The notes: a model not told the origin generated them from the sequence alone. DNA of 64,000 nt from Spirochaetota bacterium (GCA_026398615.1 JAPLSN010000031.1:1-64000); one strand, 5' to 3'. Positions 42,657-52,826 are shown, numbered from the stretch's first letter. Program-made: numbers and translations.

Positions 42657-45134
42657 ATGCCCAAGTCCCTGGTCGTCGATCCCGCGAAGGTCCGCGAGGC
42701 CTCCATCCTGAAAATAAAGGAAATCCCCGTCAACGCGTACCGGCGCGACTTCGCGAATGAAGAGGCGCGCTGGGGCCGTGAAGGGCTCGTCGGGATGTGG
42801 CGCGACATGGCCGCCATCCGCGAGTTCGAGACCATGCTCAACGCCATCAAGACTCAGGGAGCCTGGAACGGGATCGAGTACAACCACAAGGGTCCCGCGC
42901 ACCTGTCGATCGGACAGGAGGCTGCCGCGGTCGGCCAGAGCGCGGCCCTCGGCGTCGAGGACCTCGTGTTCGGTTCCCACAGGAGCCATGGCGAGATCCT
43001 CGCCAAGTGCCTCGCGGCGACGCGGCGCCTCGACGAGAAACGCCTCGAGGAGGTCATGCGCTCCTATCTCGGCGGGGATATCCTCGCGATGGCCGAGCGT
43101 CTCCCCCACGAGGGCGTGCGCGACCTCGCGGTCAATTTCGTGCTCTACGGGGCGCTGGCCGAGATCTTCGCCCGCAAGGCGGGCTTCAACCGCGGCCTGG
43201 GTGGATCGATGCACGCTTTCTTCGCCCCGTTCGGTTCGATGCCAAACAACGCCATAGTCGGCGGATCCGCGGATATCGCCGTGGGCGCGGCCCTCTACAA
43301 GCGGATCAACGCGAAGCCGGGCATCGTCATCGCGAACATCGGCGACGCGTCGATGGGCTGCGGCCCGGTCTGGGAGGCGATGACCCTCGCCTCGATGGAC
43401 CAGTACCGGAGGCTGTGGCCCGGGACGGACGGCGGCGCCCCGCCCGTCCTCTTCAACGTGTTCAACAACTTCTCCGGCATGGGCGGACAGACCGACGGCG
43501 AAACCATGGGTTTCGGCGTCCTCGCGCGGATCGGCGCGGGTGTCAACCCGGACAACCTCCACGCCGAGCGCGTGGACGGCTACGACCCCCTCGCCGTCGC
43601 CGATGCCACCGCCAGGAAACGGGAGATACTCCTTGCGGGGAAGGGTCCGGTGCTTCTCGACGTCATGACCTACCGCATCTCGGGCCATTCCCCCTCCGAC
43701 GCCTCGAGCTACCGCACCCCCGAGGAGATCAAGCTCTGGCAGGACGCGGATCCCATCCTCGACTTCGGGCGCTACCTCGCGAAAAACGGCGCGGCGACCG
43801 AAGCCGATCTCCGGGAATCCAGGTCCCGCCTCGTCGAGAAACTCGAGGCCGTGGTGAGGCTCGCCGTCGACGAAAAGGCGAGCCCCCGCGTTGGAGGGGC
43901 CTTCATCGAGTCGGTCATGCTCTCCAACGGGAAGGCGGAAAGGCTCGACGACGCCACGCCTGAGGGCAAGGCGAGGACGCCCGCGCTTCTCCAGGGCATC
44001 GCGGAAAATTCGCGCGTAAAAGCCCTGGGGGGCAAGGCACGCTTCGCTTTCGATGCCGGGGGCAAACCGGTGTCGAAGAACAGGCTCTTCCAGTATCGAG
44101 ACGCACTTTTCGAGGCCATGGCGCACCGCTTTTCCATCGACCCGACCATGGCGGCCTGGGGCGAGGAGAACCGGGACTGGGGCGGGGCTTTCGCCGTCTA
44201 CCGGGGCCTCACGGAACTCCTTCCCTACAAGCGGCTCTTCAACAGCTCCATCTCGGAAGGTGCCATCGTCGGCGCCGGCGTGGGCTACGCCCTTTCCGGG
44301 GGGCGCGCGGTCGTCGAACTCATGTACGGCGACTTCATGGGTCGGGCCGGCGACGAGATCTTCAACCAGGCCTCCAAGTGGCAGGCCATGTCCGCGGGGA
44401 TACTGAAGATGCCGCTGGTCATCCGCGTGTCCGTGGGCAGCAAGTACGGCGCCCAGCATTCGCAGGACTGGGCCGCCCTCGTGGCGCATATCCCCGGCCT
44501 GAAAGCCTACTTCCCCGCGACCCCGTACGATGCGAAAGGCATGCTCAACCTCGCGCTGCGCGGCACCGATCCCGTCGTATTCTTCGAAAGCCAGCTCCTG
44601 TACGACATTGGCGAACGCTTCGAGAAATCCGGCGTACCCGAGGGGTATTATGAAGTCCCCGAGGGTCTGCCGGCGGTCAGGAAAACGGGGACGGACCTCA
44701 CGATCGCGACCCTGGGCGCCACGTTGTACCGGGCCCTGGACGCGGCCGAGATCCTCGAATCGAAGTACGGCGTTTCCGTCGAAGTCGTCGATCTCCGCTT
44801 CGTCGCCCCCCTCGACTATGGCCCCCTCGTGGAGTCCGTGTCGAAAACGGGCCGGCTCCTGCTTTCCAGCGACGCGGCCGAACGCGGATCCTTCCTCCAT
44901 ACGGTGGCGTCCAACGTGCAAACCCTCGCTTTCGACCGCCTCGACGCCCCCGTCGCGGTGGTGGGGAGCAGGAACTGGATCACGCCCGCAGCGGAAATGG
45001 AAGAGCTCTACTTCCCCCAGAAGGACTGGATCGTGGACGCGGTGCACGAACGCATCCTGCCGCTGCCCGGCCGCGAGCCCGTCACCAACCAGACGACCCT
45101 CGAGTTGGCGCGCCGCGCCCGACTCGGGGTCTAG
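42657..45134 (+). CDS. 2-oxoacid dehydrogenase E1, alpha and beta subunits fused
   Basis: 825 residues. Residues about 45-420 match an E1-alpha subunit: [32 protein letters not shown], thiamine-diphosphate region [15 protein letters not shown] with [13 protein letters not shown], and [16 protein letters not shown] 50-residue linker is followed by an E1-beta subunit (about 465-800) with [56 protein letters not shown] and [15 protein letters not shown]. The enzyme decarboxylates a 2-oxoacid and passes the acyl group to E2. Fusion is less common than separate subunits and would fix a 1:1 ratio. AAGGAG lies upstream. Confidence 0.9.
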   Translation: MPKSLVVDPAKVREASILKIKEIPVNAYRRDFANEEARWGREGLVGMWRDMAAIREFETMLNAIKTQGAWNGIEYNHKGPAHLSIGQEAAAVGQSAALGVEDLVFGSHRSHGEILAKCLAATRRLDEKRLEEVMRSYLGGDILAMAERLPHEGVRDLAVNFVLYGALAEIFARKAGFNRGLGGSMHAFFAPFGSMPNNAIVGGSADIAVGAALYKRINAKPGIVIANIGDASMGCGPVWEAMTLASMDQYRRLWPGTDGGAPPVLFNVFNNFSGMGGQTDGETMGFGVLARIGAGVNPDNLHAERVDGYDPLAVADATARKREILLAGKGPVLLDVMTYRISGHSPSDASSYRTPEEIKLWQDADPILDFGRYLAKNGAATEADLRESRSRLVEKLEAVVRLAVDEKASPRVGGAFIESVMLSNGKAERLDDATPEGKARTPALLQGIAENSRVKALGGKARFAFDAGGKPVSKNRLFQYRDALFEAMAHRFSIDPTMAAWGEENRDWGGAFAVYRGLTELLPYKRLFNSSISEGAIVGAGVGYALSGGRAVVELMYGDFMGRAGDEIFNQASKWQAMSAGILKMPLVIRVSVGSKYGAQHSQDWAALVAHIPGLKAYFPATPYDAKGMLNLALRGTDPVVFFESQLLYDIGERFEKSGVPEGYYEVPEGLPAVRKTGTDLTIATLGATLYRALDAAEILESKYGVSVEVVDLRFVAPLDYGPLVESVSKTGRLLLSSDAAERGSFLHTVASNVQTLAFDRLDAPVAVVGSRNWITPAAEMEELYFPQKDWIVDAVHERILPLPGREPVTNQTTLELARRARLGV

Positions 45135-45142
45135 GGGGAACG

Positions 45143-46543
45143 ATGGGTGATGCTTCGCCAGTTTCCGCGGAACGCCCCGCGGACAAGCGGGTTTTCGAGC
45201 TCCTCGATCGTGCAGGCGACGGGCGGGCAACGGGGGACGAGCGCCTGGCGGCCCTGCGAACACTCCTCGCGGAGCGACCCGGCGAGCGCCGCGGCGGTGA
45301 CGCGGTTCCCCGTCCCACGGGCGAGGTGAACAACCATGTTCACACCATCTACTCCTTCAGTCCCTACACCCCCGCCATGGCCGCGTACCGCGCCCGCGCC
45401 GCGGGCCTGGCCGCCGCGGGTTCCGTGGATCACGACTCGGCAGGTGCCGCCGTCGAAATGCTCGAGGCTGCCGCTATCCTCGGAATCGGGTGCACCGTGG
45501 GCCTCGAGCTGCGGGTTTCCTTCCTCGACTCTCCCTTCGCCGGGCGGAAGATCAACAATCCCGATTCCCCCGGCATCGCGTACATGACGATCCAGGGTCT
45601 GCCTCGCACGGGCATCCCGAAGGCGGCCGAATTCATCAAGCCGATCGCGGCGGCGCGCGGCGCCAGGAATCGTCGGACCACGGCCGCGGCATCCGTGCTC
45701 CTCGAAGGCGCCGGATACGGCGTGCTCGACTACGACCGGGATGTGCTACCCCTTTCCAAGGCGGCCGAGGGGGGGAGCGTTACCGAGCGCCACATCCTGG
45801 CCGCGACCGCCGCTTCGATCATCGCCAGGCACGGCAAGGGACCGGCCCTCGTGGCGGGCATCGCGAAGGAACTCGGCATCGCGGCCCCGCTTCGCGCGGC
45901 GCGCTGGCTCTCGGACTCCGGGAACCCGCACTACCTTTACGACCTCCTCGGCCTCCTCAAGGCCGGGTTACTCGACCGGGTCTTCATCCAGCCCGGGCCG
46001 GACGAATGCATCCCTGCCGCGGATGCGCTGGCCTTCGCCCACCGAGTCGGCGCCATCCCGGCCTATGCCTACCTCGGCGACGTGGCCGATTCGCCGACCG
46101 GCGACAAGAAAGCCGAGAGCTTCGAGGACTCCTACCTCGACGAGCTCGTACCCTACATCGCCGATCTCGGCTTTCAGGCGATGGCGTACATGCCTCCGAG
46201 GAACACGCGCTCGCAGATCGACCGCCTCCGCGCGCTTTGCGCACGATGCGGGCTCATGGAGATATCGGGCGTCGACATCAATTCGTCGCGGCAGTCCTTC
46301 AACTGCCCGGAGGTCCTCGCTCCGGCCATGTCCCGACTGCTCGACGCGACCTGGGCTCTCGTCGCCCACGAAAAGCTCTCCGGGATCGACGGGAGCCTGG
46401 GGCTTTTCTCCGCCGACAATTTCCTCGCCCCGCGGTCCCTGGCGGAACGCATCGACCTGTACGCACGGGTCGGCAGGGCGCTCGACCCCGAGCACCCGGA
46501 AGATCCCGAATTGCTCGGCCGCCTCGCGCGGGGCTGGAGGTAA
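45143..46543 (+). CDS. PHP-domain metallohydrolase
   Basis: 466 residues. The first metal motif is NNHVHTIYSFSPYTPA, followed by GSVDHDS, the signature of PHP (polymerase and histidinol phosphatase) proteins. CTVGLELRVSF would supply the third-motif Glu, and later His and Asp residues (GVDINSSRQSF) complete the site. Such proteins remove phosphate from small molecules. It begins 8 bp after E1 and ends 3 bp before the dehydrogenase gene. In this operon a sugar-phosphate substrate is likely. The N-terminal 45 residues are a helical extension not typical of the family. Confidence 0.75.
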   Translation: MGDASPVSAERPADKRVFELLDRAGDGRATGDERLAALRTLLAERPGERRGGDAVPRPTGEVNNHVHTIYSFSPYTPAMAAYRARAAGLAAAGSVDHDSAGAAVEMLEAAAILGIGCTVGLELRVSFLDSPFAGRKINNPDSPGIAYMTIQGLPRTGIPKAAEFIKPIAAARGARNRRTTAAASVLLEGAGYGVLDYDRDVLPLSKAAEGGSVTERHILAATAASIIARHGKGPALVAGIAKELGIAAPLRAARWLSDSGNPHYLYDLLGLLKAGLLDRVFIQPGPDECIPAADALAFAHRVGAIPAYAYLGDVADSPTGDKKAESFEDSYLDELVPYIADLGFQAMAYMPPRNTRSQIDRLRALCARCGLMEISGVDINSSRQSFNCPEVLAPAMSRLLDATWALVAHEKLSGIDGSLGLFSADNFLAPRSLAERIDLYARVGRALDPEHPEDPELLGRLARGWR

Positions 46544-46546
46544 ACC

Positions 46547-47740
46547 ATGACCGTCTCCGTCGTCGCGCCGCTCCTCCGCGGCATCGCCCTGGCCGCCGCC
46601 GGTCCCGGCGGCTCCGTCGTGGTCGCTTCGGCTCCCTTGCCCCCGGTCCTGCCCGCGGACGCGGTCCGCATCGATATCGCCGACGATGACGAAGCGGCGG
46701 CATTCACCGCGTTGCGTGCCGCGTACTCCCGACGTGCGGCCGGCGCTCCGGCCCTCTTCGCGGCAAACCTGGCGGGAGCGGGGGAATTCCTGCTCGCCGC
46801 CGCTTCGGATATCGACGCCGCGCGGGTGCTTGTTGCAGGCGGCGCCGTCCCGTCGGCGGGTCGGGCGCCTGCGCCGGCCGAGGCTGATTCGAAGGGTTCG
46901 GCGGCCGGTCGGGACCGCGTGGTCTCAGGCAGGATCGCCCTCGTCACGGGCGGTGCACAGGGCTTCGGCGAAGAGATCGCACGCGGCCTCGCCGCCTCGG
47001 GCGCCCTCGTCTGGGTCGCAGACATCAACGGGGACGGCGCACGGCGGCTTGCCGCGGAGCTCACGGCGAAAGCGGGTCGGACCGCGGCCATCGCCGTCGC
47101 CATGGACGTCACGAGCGAAGAGTCCGTCGCCGACGCCATCTCGGAGATCGCCCGCACCACAGGCGGGCTTGACCTCGTGGTGAGCAACGCGGGCGTGCTC
47201 AAGGCGGGGAGCGTCCTCGACCAGGAACTCGGCGCCTTCGATTCAGTGACCCGCGTCAACTACACGGGGTTCTTCCTCGTGGCCAAGCACGCCGCGAACC
47301 TCATGAGGCGGCAGCGCCTCGGACATCCCGGGCATCGGACCGATATAGTGCAGATCAATTCCAAGTCTGGACTGGCGGGTTCCAACCGAAACGGCGCCTA
47401 CGCCGGATCCAAATTCGGCGGGATCGGACTCGTGCAGAGCTTCGCGCTCGAGCTCGTGGAGTACGGCATCAAGGTGAACGCCATCTGTCCTGGCAATTTT
47501 CTGGACGGTCCGCTGTGGTCGGATCAGGAGAAGGGGCTTTTCGTCCAGTATCTGAGGACGGGCAAGGTCCCCGGTGCGAAAACGATCGCCGACGTCCGCG
47601 CATTCTACGAGGCCAAGGTTCCCATGGGGCGCGGCTGCGAAGGTCCCGATGTCATGCGGGCGATCTACTACCTCGTGGAGCAGGAATACGAGACCGGCCA
47701 GGCCCTGCCCGTGACCGGCGGCCAGGTCATGCTCACGTAG
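46547..47740 (+). CDS. Short-chain dehydrogenase with an extra N-terminal domain
   Basis: 397 residues. The C-terminal 270 form a classical SDR: VTGGAQGFGEEIARGLA (NAD site), VVSNAGVLKAG, catalytic Ser in QINSKSGLAG and the YxxxK dyad in GAYAGSKFG. The end (PVTGGQVML) resembles sorbitol-6-phosphate 2-dehydrogenases. The first 125 residues are Ala-rich and do not match a family that I know; in aldolase-SDR fusions this place is taken by an aldolase domain, which is absent here. It probably oxidises a polyol or deoxy-sugar phosphate. It starts 3 nt after the PHP stop. Confidence 0.8.
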   Translation: MTVSVVAPLLRGIALAAAGPGGSVVVASAPLPPVLPADAVRIDIADDDEAAAFTALRAAYSRRAAGAPALFAANLAGAGEFLLAAASDIDAARVLVAGGAVPSAGRAPAPAEADSKGSAAGRDRVVSGRIALVTGGAQGFGEEIARGLAASGALVWVADINGDGARRLAAELTAKAGRTAAIAVAMDVTSEESVADAISEIARTTGGLDLVVSNAGVLKAGSVLDQELGAFDSVTRVNYTGFFLVAKHAANLMRRQRLGHPGHRTDIVQINSKSGLAGSNRNGAYAGSKFGGIGLVQSFALELVEYGIKVNAICPGNFLDGPLWSDQEKGLFVQYLRTGKVPGAKTIADVRAFYEAKVPMGRGCEGPDVMRAIYYLVEQEYETGQALPVTGGQVMLT

Positions 47741-47790
47741 CAGACTTTTGAAAAACGTCAAGCTTCTTATCGACCTGTTGGGAGAAAGCC

Positions 47791-49347
47791 ATGGAATACG
47801 CGCTTGCCGTCTTCGATGTCGGCATGACGAACAAGAAGATCGTGATCTACGACGAACGGCTCGTCCAGGTGGATGCCGTCTACCGCGTCTTTGCGACCCT
47901 GCCGGCGAAGCCGGAAGACGACGGCGATCCCGTCGAAGCCCATGACCTGGCCGCCATCGAGGCCTGGCTTCTCGAGAGTCTCGCCGTGTTCGCCTCGCGC
48001 TACCCGATACGGGCCATCGCCGTCACAACCCACGGAGCCACGCTGGTCTGCGTCGGCGATGACGGCATGCCCTGCGCACCCTCGATCCTCTATACCCACG
48101 AGCCCGGCGAGGAATTCCACGAGCGCTTCTACCGCCTTGCCGGCGACCCCGTGGAACTCCAGGCAGAGACGGGCACGCCCGCCTTCAAGGCTTTGATCAA
48201 CCCCTCGAAAGGCCTCCTGTTCCTCCGGGAGCGTTTTCCCGCGGCGTTCGCCAGGACGAGCATCGTCCTCAACTATCCCCAGTACTGGGGGTGGCGGCTC
48301 ACCGGGGTCGCGGGAGCCGAGGCGACCTACGTCGGCTGCCACAGCTACCTCTGGGACTTCCGCGCGAAGAGACTCTCGGCGGTCGCGCGCCGTCTCGGGG
48401 TAGAGGCGCTCCTTCCCGCCGGCCTGCGCGAATCCTGGGATCTTCTCGGTCACCTCAAGCCAGAGATCGCACAACGGCTGGGACTCGACCCCGGCGTCGC
48501 TGTCGCCATGGGTATCCACGACTCCAACGCGTCCCTGCTCCCTTACCTGGCCAAGCGGGGTGACCGCGATTTCATCCTCGACTCAACGGGAACCTGGTGC
48601 GTCCTCATGCATCCCCAGCGCGAGTACGGCTTCCGGTCCGACGAACTCGGCAAGGTGGTGTTTTTCAACCTGGCGGCCACCGGCGCGCCGGTAAAGACCG
48701 CCATCTTCACGGGGGGGCTTGAATTCGAGGCTTGGGCGGGATTGATCGGGGCCACGGCGGCGGCGGCCGGCGAAGGACGGGGAATCCCTGCCTTCGACCC
48801 CGCGGTATACCGGCTCGTCGTCTCCGAGCGACGCCTCTTCATCCTGCCGGAGCTCGTCAGGGGATCGGGGCAGTTCCCCGGCTCGCTGCCGCGAGCGGTT
48901 GAGGAAGGACGGGATTTCGGTTTCGAAGAGATAAGGGCCGGCAACCGTGCTCCCGCATTCATGCGCGATCCCGCAACCGCATTCGCCGTCCTCAATCTCT
49001 CCCTGGCCATCCAGACCGAAACCGCATTGTCCCGCATCGGGCGCGTCCCGGGCACCGAGATCTTCATCGAGGGCGGATTCAGGAAGAACCCCGACTATGA
49101 CGCCCTCGTCGCGACTCTTTCTCCCGGCTGCCCCGTCGGGCTCACGGGCTTTTCCGAGGCGACGAGCCTGGGCGCCGCGATGACCGCCAAGGCCGTCCTG
49201 ACGGGCATGCGTCTCGAAGGCCTGGCGGCGGACATAGAAATGGAAATAAGCGCCGTTGCACCCGTGGATCTCCCCGGGCTTGCGGCATATCGTGACGAGT
49301 TCCTCCGCCTCGCGGCGGAGCATGCATGGAAAGGGAGGAATCCATGA
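47791..49347 (+). CDS. FGGY-family carbohydrate kinase (rhamnulokinase/fuculokinase-like)
   Basis: 518 residues with the two actin-like halves of FGGY kinases. AVFDVGMTNKKIVIYD at the N-terminus binds phosphate, AVTTHGATLVCV and LNYPQYWGWRLTG are in the first half, MGIHDSNASLLPYL carries the catalytic Asp, and DSTGTWCVLM and IFIEGGFRKNPDYDALVATL come later. It phosphorylates a ketose, plausibly L-rhamnulose, because a rhamnose isomerase, aldolase and mutarotase are encoded 10 kb downstream and no other kinase of this type is present. GGGAGAA precedes the ATG. Overlaps the next gene by 4 nt. Confidence 0.85.
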   Translation: MEYALAVFDVGMTNKKIVIYDERLVQVDAVYRVFATLPAKPEDDGDPVEAHDLAAIEAWLLESLAVFASRYPIRAIAVTTHGATLVCVGDDGMPCAPSILYTHEPGEEFHERFYRLAGDPVELQAETGTPAFKALINPSKGLLFLRERFPAAFARTSIVLNYPQYWGWRLTGVAGAEATYVGCHSYLWDFRAKRLSAVARRLGVEALLPAGLRESWDLLGHLKPEIAQRLGLDPGVAVAMGIHDSNASLLPYLAKRGDRDFILDSTGTWCVLMHPQREYGFRSDELGKVVFFNLAATGAPVKTAIFTGGLEFEAWAGLIGATAAAAGEGRGIPAFDPAVYRLVVSERRLFILPELVRGSGQFPGSLPRAVEEGRDFGFEEIRAGNRAPAFMRDPATAFAVLNLSLAIQTETALSRIGRVPGTEIFIEGGFRKNPDYDALVATLSPGCPVGLTGFSEATSLGAAMTAKAVLTGMRLEGLAADIEMEISAVAPVDLPGLAAYRDEFLRLAAEHAWKGRNP

Positions 49348-50606
49348 AGACGAAAGCGGTCAGGATACACGGCGTGAACGACCTGAGGCTCGAGGAGTTC
49401 GAGCTTCCGGTGATTCGGGACGACGAGATCCTCGCGAAGGTGATCTCTGATTCGATCTGCATGTCGAGCCACAAGTTCGCGATGCAGGGCAACGCGCACA
49501 AGCGCGTCCGCGAAGACCTCGCGAAGAAGCCCGTCATCATCGGGCACGAGTTCTGCGGCGTGCTCGTCGACGTGGGGAAGAAGTGGGCAGGGAAGTTCAA
49601 GGCAGGCGACAGGTTCGCCATCCAGCCCGCGTTGAATTACCGGGGCACGCTCTGGGCGCCGGGATATTCCTACGATCACATCGGCGGGGACGCGACGTAC
49701 GTGGTGATTCCCTCCGAGGTCATGGAGATGGACTGCCTCCTTCCCTACGAGGCGGATGCCTTTTTCATGGGCTCGCTCTCGGAGCCGATGTCATGCATCG
49801 TGGGCGCCTATCACGCCCAGTACCACACGAAGGGCGGTTCCTACGTGCATGACATGGGCATCGTCGAAGGCGGTTCCCTGGCGCTCCTCGCCTCCGTAGG
49901 TCCAATGGGCATCGGCGCCATCGACTACGCCATGCACGCGAAGAGGAAGCCGGCGCGGGTTGTCGTCACCGACATCGATGATGACAGGCTCGCCCGTGCA
50001 GCCTCGATCTTCACGGTCGAAGAAGCGCGGGAAAACGGCGTGGAACTCGTCTATGCCAACACGAAGGATCCCGACGATCCCGCGGCGAGATTGAAGGGGC
50101 TCAACGGCGGGAAGCCGTTCGACGACGTTTTCGTCTTCGCTCCCGTGAAGAGCGTCGTCGAGATGGGCGATCGCCTGCTCGGTCCCGACGGCTGCCTCAA
50201 TTTCTTCGCGGGCCCCACCGACGCCTCCTTTTCGGCTTCGTTCAACTTCTACAACGTGCACTACGAATCCCACCACCTGGTCGGAACGTCCGGCGGCAAC
50301 ACGGACGACATCCGCGAGTCGCTCGCGATGATGGCCGATCGCAGGCTCAACCCCGTCGCGATGATCACCCACGTGGGCGGCCTCGACGCCGTGCCGAAGA
50401 CGACCATCGAACTCGACAGGATACCCGGAGGCAAGAAACTCATCTACACGCACAAGAAGCTCGACCTCGTCGCGATCGCCGGCTTCGCGGAGCGGGGCGG
50501 GACCGATTCCTTCTACGCGGAACTCGCGCGTATCGCCGCGGGGAACGGCGGGCTCTGGTCGAAGGAAGCGGAGGATTACCTCCTGGCCAACGCCCCGGAA
50601 ATATGA
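49344..50606 (+). CDS. Medium-chain zinc-type dehydrogenase (sorbose-1-phosphate reductase-like)
   Basis: 420 residues. GHEFCGVLVDVGKKW is the MDR metal-site motif, and a Rossmann domain begins about residue 180 (LALLASVGPMGIGAIDYAMH). The overall layout and the SLSEPMSCIVGAYHAQYH stretch resemble L-sorbose-1-phosphate reductases. It likely interconverts a keto-sugar phosphate and polyol phosphate with NAD(P)H. ATG 49344 (GGGAGGA upstream) overlaps the kinase stop as ATGA, and the gene ends with the same overlap into the HAD gene, a tight translational cascade. Confidence 0.8.
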   Translation: MKTKAVRIHGVNDLRLEEFELPVIRDDEILAKVISDSICMSSHKFAMQGNAHKRVREDLAKKPVIIGHEFCGVLVDVGKKWAGKFKAGDRFAIQPALNYRGTLWAPGYSYDHIGGDATYVVIPSEVMEMDCLLPYEADAFFMGSLSEPMSCIVGAYHAQYHTKGGSYVHDMGIVEGGSLALLASVGPMGIGAIDYAMHAKRKPARVVVTDIDDDRLARAASIFTVEEARENGVELVYANTKDPDDPAARLKGLNGGKPFDDVFVFAPVKSVVEMGDRLLGPDGCLNFFAGPTDASFSASFNFYNVHYESHHLVGTSGGNTDDIRESLAMMADRRLNPVAMITHVGGLDAVPKTTIELDRIPGGKKLIYTHKKLDLVAIAGFAERGGTDSFYAELARIAAGNGGLWSKEAEDYLLANAPEI

Positions 50607-51280
50607 TGCTTCGCGGCGTGCTCTTCGACGTGGATGGGGTGCTCGTCGATTCCGAGAGATTCATCGCCCTGGCTGCGGTCCGCATGTTCGCCGAACTCCA
50701 TGGCGTCGCCGTTGACCCGGCCGAATTCGCCCCCTTCATTGGCACCGGCGAAGGGCGCTACCTGGGCGGCGTGGCGGCAGCGCATGGCATCGACCTCGAC
50801 GTGGAGAAGGCGAAGGCGCGCACCTATGCCCTCTATTTCGAGGTGATCCGGGGCCGCCTCCGGACCGTCCCGGGAGCGGTGGAACTCGTGCGCGCTCTCC
50901 GCGCCGCAGGCGCAAGGATCGCCATCGCGACGAGCGCCGACCGGGGCAAGCTCGATGCCAACCTCCGGGAGGCCGGGTTGTGCGACGGGGATTTCGACGC
51001 GGTCCTTACCGGGCTCGACGTCGAGCGGAAGAAACCATTCCCGGACATCTACCTGGAAGCGGCCAGGAGAATCGGCGTGCCGCCCGAGGACTGTCTCGTC
51101 ATCGAGGATGCGCCCGAGGGCATCCTCGCCGGCATCGCGGCGGGCGCCCGGTGCGCAGGCGTTTCGACGAGCTTTCCGGCGGAACGGCTCTTCGAGGCGG
51201 GGGCTGCCTTCGTCCTGCCCGACCTGACCGGGGGGATCGCGGCGCTCGAGCGGCGCGTCAGTGATACATCCAGTTCATGA
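50603..51280 (+). CDS. HAD-family phosphatase / beta-phosphoglucomutase-like
   Basis: 225 residues. Motif I is LFDVDGVLVDSE with the nucleophilic Asp, motif II is IATSADRGK, and motifs III and IV are KKPFPDIYLEAARRIGV and CLVIEDAPEGILAGIAAG. A helical cap (about 15-85) makes it a subclass I member. It would dephosphorylate, or isomerise, a sugar phosphate from the same operon. It is the last gene before a new promoter region with the AraC-type element. Start overlaps the previous stop (ATGA). Confidence 0.88.
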   Translation: MMLRGVLFDVDGVLVDSERFIALAAVRMFAELHGVAVDPAEFAPFIGTGEGRYLGGVAAAHGIDLDVEKAKARTYALYFEVIRGRLRTVPGAVELVRALRAAGARIAIATSADRGKLDANLREAGLCDGDFDAVLTGLDVERKKPFPDIYLEAARRIGVPPEDCLVIEDAPEGILAGIAAGARCAGVSTSFPAERLFEAGAAFVLPDLTGGIAALERRVSDTSSS

Positions 51281-51302
51281 GCCCAGATGTCCGGAGCGCG
51301 TG

Positions 51303-51337
51303 TTTATTCCATCTGCCGGCAAGAATAGTCCATTCAC
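51303..51337 (+). promoter_or_regulatory. AraC-type direct-repeat element upstream of the isomerase/ABC operon
   Basis: Two TCCAT half-sites, 51308-51312 and 51329-51333, are exactly 21 bp apart, inside a 35-nt block that matches 58713-58747 upstream of rhaA. TTCACG (51332-51337) at its right edge could be a -35 with AAGAAT (51355-51360) as -10 after 17 bp, a layout typical of activation from a site overlapping the -35. Confidence 0.7.
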
Positions 51338-51383
51338 GAAACCGTACAAGCACTCAAGAATGATCAGTATGATCGGGGAGCGT

Positions 51384-52826
51384 ATGGGGCAGAAAACGAA
51401 AATCGGCCTGTTCGGCATCGGGCTCGATACCTATTGGCCGCAGTTCGCGGGGCTGAAAGAACGGCTCCTCGGCTACCAGCGCTACATTGCACAACGGCTC
51501 GCTTCGGGCGGGGTGGACCTCGTGGATGCGGGGCTCGTGGACAATCCGGAAAAGGCCCGGAACGCGGCGGTGCTCCTCGCGGAATCGGGCGTGGACCTGG
51601 TTTTCCTCTACGTGTCGACCTACGCGCTTTCCCACACGGTATTGCCGGTCGCCCAGCGGGCCGGGGCGCCCGTGATCGTGCTGAACCTCCAGCCGTCCTC
51701 CTCCATCGACTACGCGGCGTTCAACTCCCTCGGGGACCGCGGGAAGATGACGGGCGAGTGGCTCGCGAACTGCCAGGCATGTTGCGTTCCCGAGATTGCG
51801 AATGTGTTCAACGGCTGCGGGATTGAATACCGCCTCGTGACCGGCTGGCTCCGCGAGGAACGGGCCTGGGCCGAGATCGGCGACTGGGTCAGGGCGGCGG
51901 CGACGCGTGCCGCGATCCGGGATGCGCGCTTCGGGATCCTCGGGCACTACTACGGGGGCATGCTCGACGTCTACACGGACGTGACGAGGCTCGCGGGTGT
52001 CTTCGGGAGCCACTTCGAGCTCCTCGAGATGGACCGCCTCCAGAAAACCAGGGCGGGCCTCGGGCCGGGCGACGTTCGGGACAAGCTCGCCCAGTTCCGG
52101 AAGGAGTTCAGCGTCTCTCCCGAATGCGATGAAGCCGAACTCGAGCGGGCGGCGCGTACCTCCTGCGCCCTCGACCGCCTCGTCGAAGGAGCGGGGCTCG
52201 GCGGGCTGGCCTACTACTACGAAGGCGTCGACGGCAACGAACACGAGGACATCGCGACCTCGGTGATCGCCGGTAATACTCTCCTCACTGGTCACCATGT
52301 GCCCGTGGCGGGTGAATGCGAAGTCAAGAATGTCGTGGCGATGAAGATCATGGACTGCCTCGGCGCGGGGGGATCGTTCTCCGAGTTCTACCTGATGGAC
52401 TTCGACGACGACGCGGTGCTCTTCGGGCATGACGGCCCGGCCCATCCGGGGATTGCCGGGGGCGATGTCGCCCTGGTCCCCCTCCCGGTCTACCACGGAA
52501 AACCGGGCAAGGGCCTCTCGATCCAGATGACCGTGCGGAACGGACCCGTGACCCTCCTCTCCGTCGTCCAGGGCCCGGGCGGCTCGACCTTCCTTCTCGT
52601 CGCCGAGGGAGAGTCGGTGGCCGGTCCCACGCTCGCGATCGGCAACACGAACAGCCGCTACCGCTTCGCCATTCCCGTGCGCGATTTCGCCGACCGGTGG
52701 TCGAAGGCCGGCCCCGCGCACCACTGCGCGATCGGCGTCGGGCACCTGGCCGGAATCCTCGAGAAGCTGTCCTGCCTGCTCGGGATCGAGTGCCGGGTGG
52801 TCTGTCGCGGGAAGGGGGCAGCGTGA
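51384..52826 (+). CDS. L-arabinose/L-fucose isomerase-like protein
   Basis: 480 residues related to the arabinose/fucose isomerase superfamily. It begins KIGLFGIGLDTYWPQFAGL and contains FLYVSTYALSHTVLPVAQR, VIVLNLQPS and FGILGHYYGGMLDVYTDV. VDGNEHEDIATSVIAGNTLL and HHVPVAGECEVKNVVAMKIM supply the expected Glu/His metal ligands. These enzymes interconvert aldoses and ketoses. The start ATG 51384 has GGGGAG upstream. It is controlled by the same element as rhaA, so it may act on an alternative deoxy- or pentose sugar imported by the same ABC system. The stop overlaps the transporter GTG start. Confidence 0.78.
   Translation: MGQKTKIGLFGIGLDTYWPQFAGLKERLLGYQRYIAQRLASGGVDLVDAGLVDNPEKARNAAVLLAESGVDLVFLYVSTYALSHTVLPVAQRAGAPVIVLNLQPSSSIDYAAFNSLGDRGKMTGEWLANCQACCVPEIANVFNGCGIEYRLVTGWLREERAWAEIGDWVRAAATRAAIRDARFGILGHYYGGMLDVYTDVTRLAGVFGSHFELLEMDRLQKTRAGLGPGDVRDKLAQFRKEFSVSPECDEAELERAARTSCALDRLVEGAGLGGLAYYYEGVDGNEHEDIATSVIAGNTLLTGHHVPVAGECEVKNVVAMKIMDCLGAGGSFSEFYLMDFDDDAVLFGHDGPAHPGIAGGDVALVPLPVYHGKPGKGLSIQMTVRNGPVTLLSVVQGPGGSTFLLVAEGESVAGPTLAIGNTNSRYRFAIPVRDFADRWSKAGPAHHCAIGVGHLAGILEKLSCLLGIECRVVCRGKGAA

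Noticed and set aside
41412-45263. A 1283-codon open frame antisense to the E3 and E1 genes
   Set aside because: Its product is Arg/His/Gly/Asp-rich without recognisable domains, and the opposite strand encodes two certain enzymes. Such frames arise from third-position GC bias.
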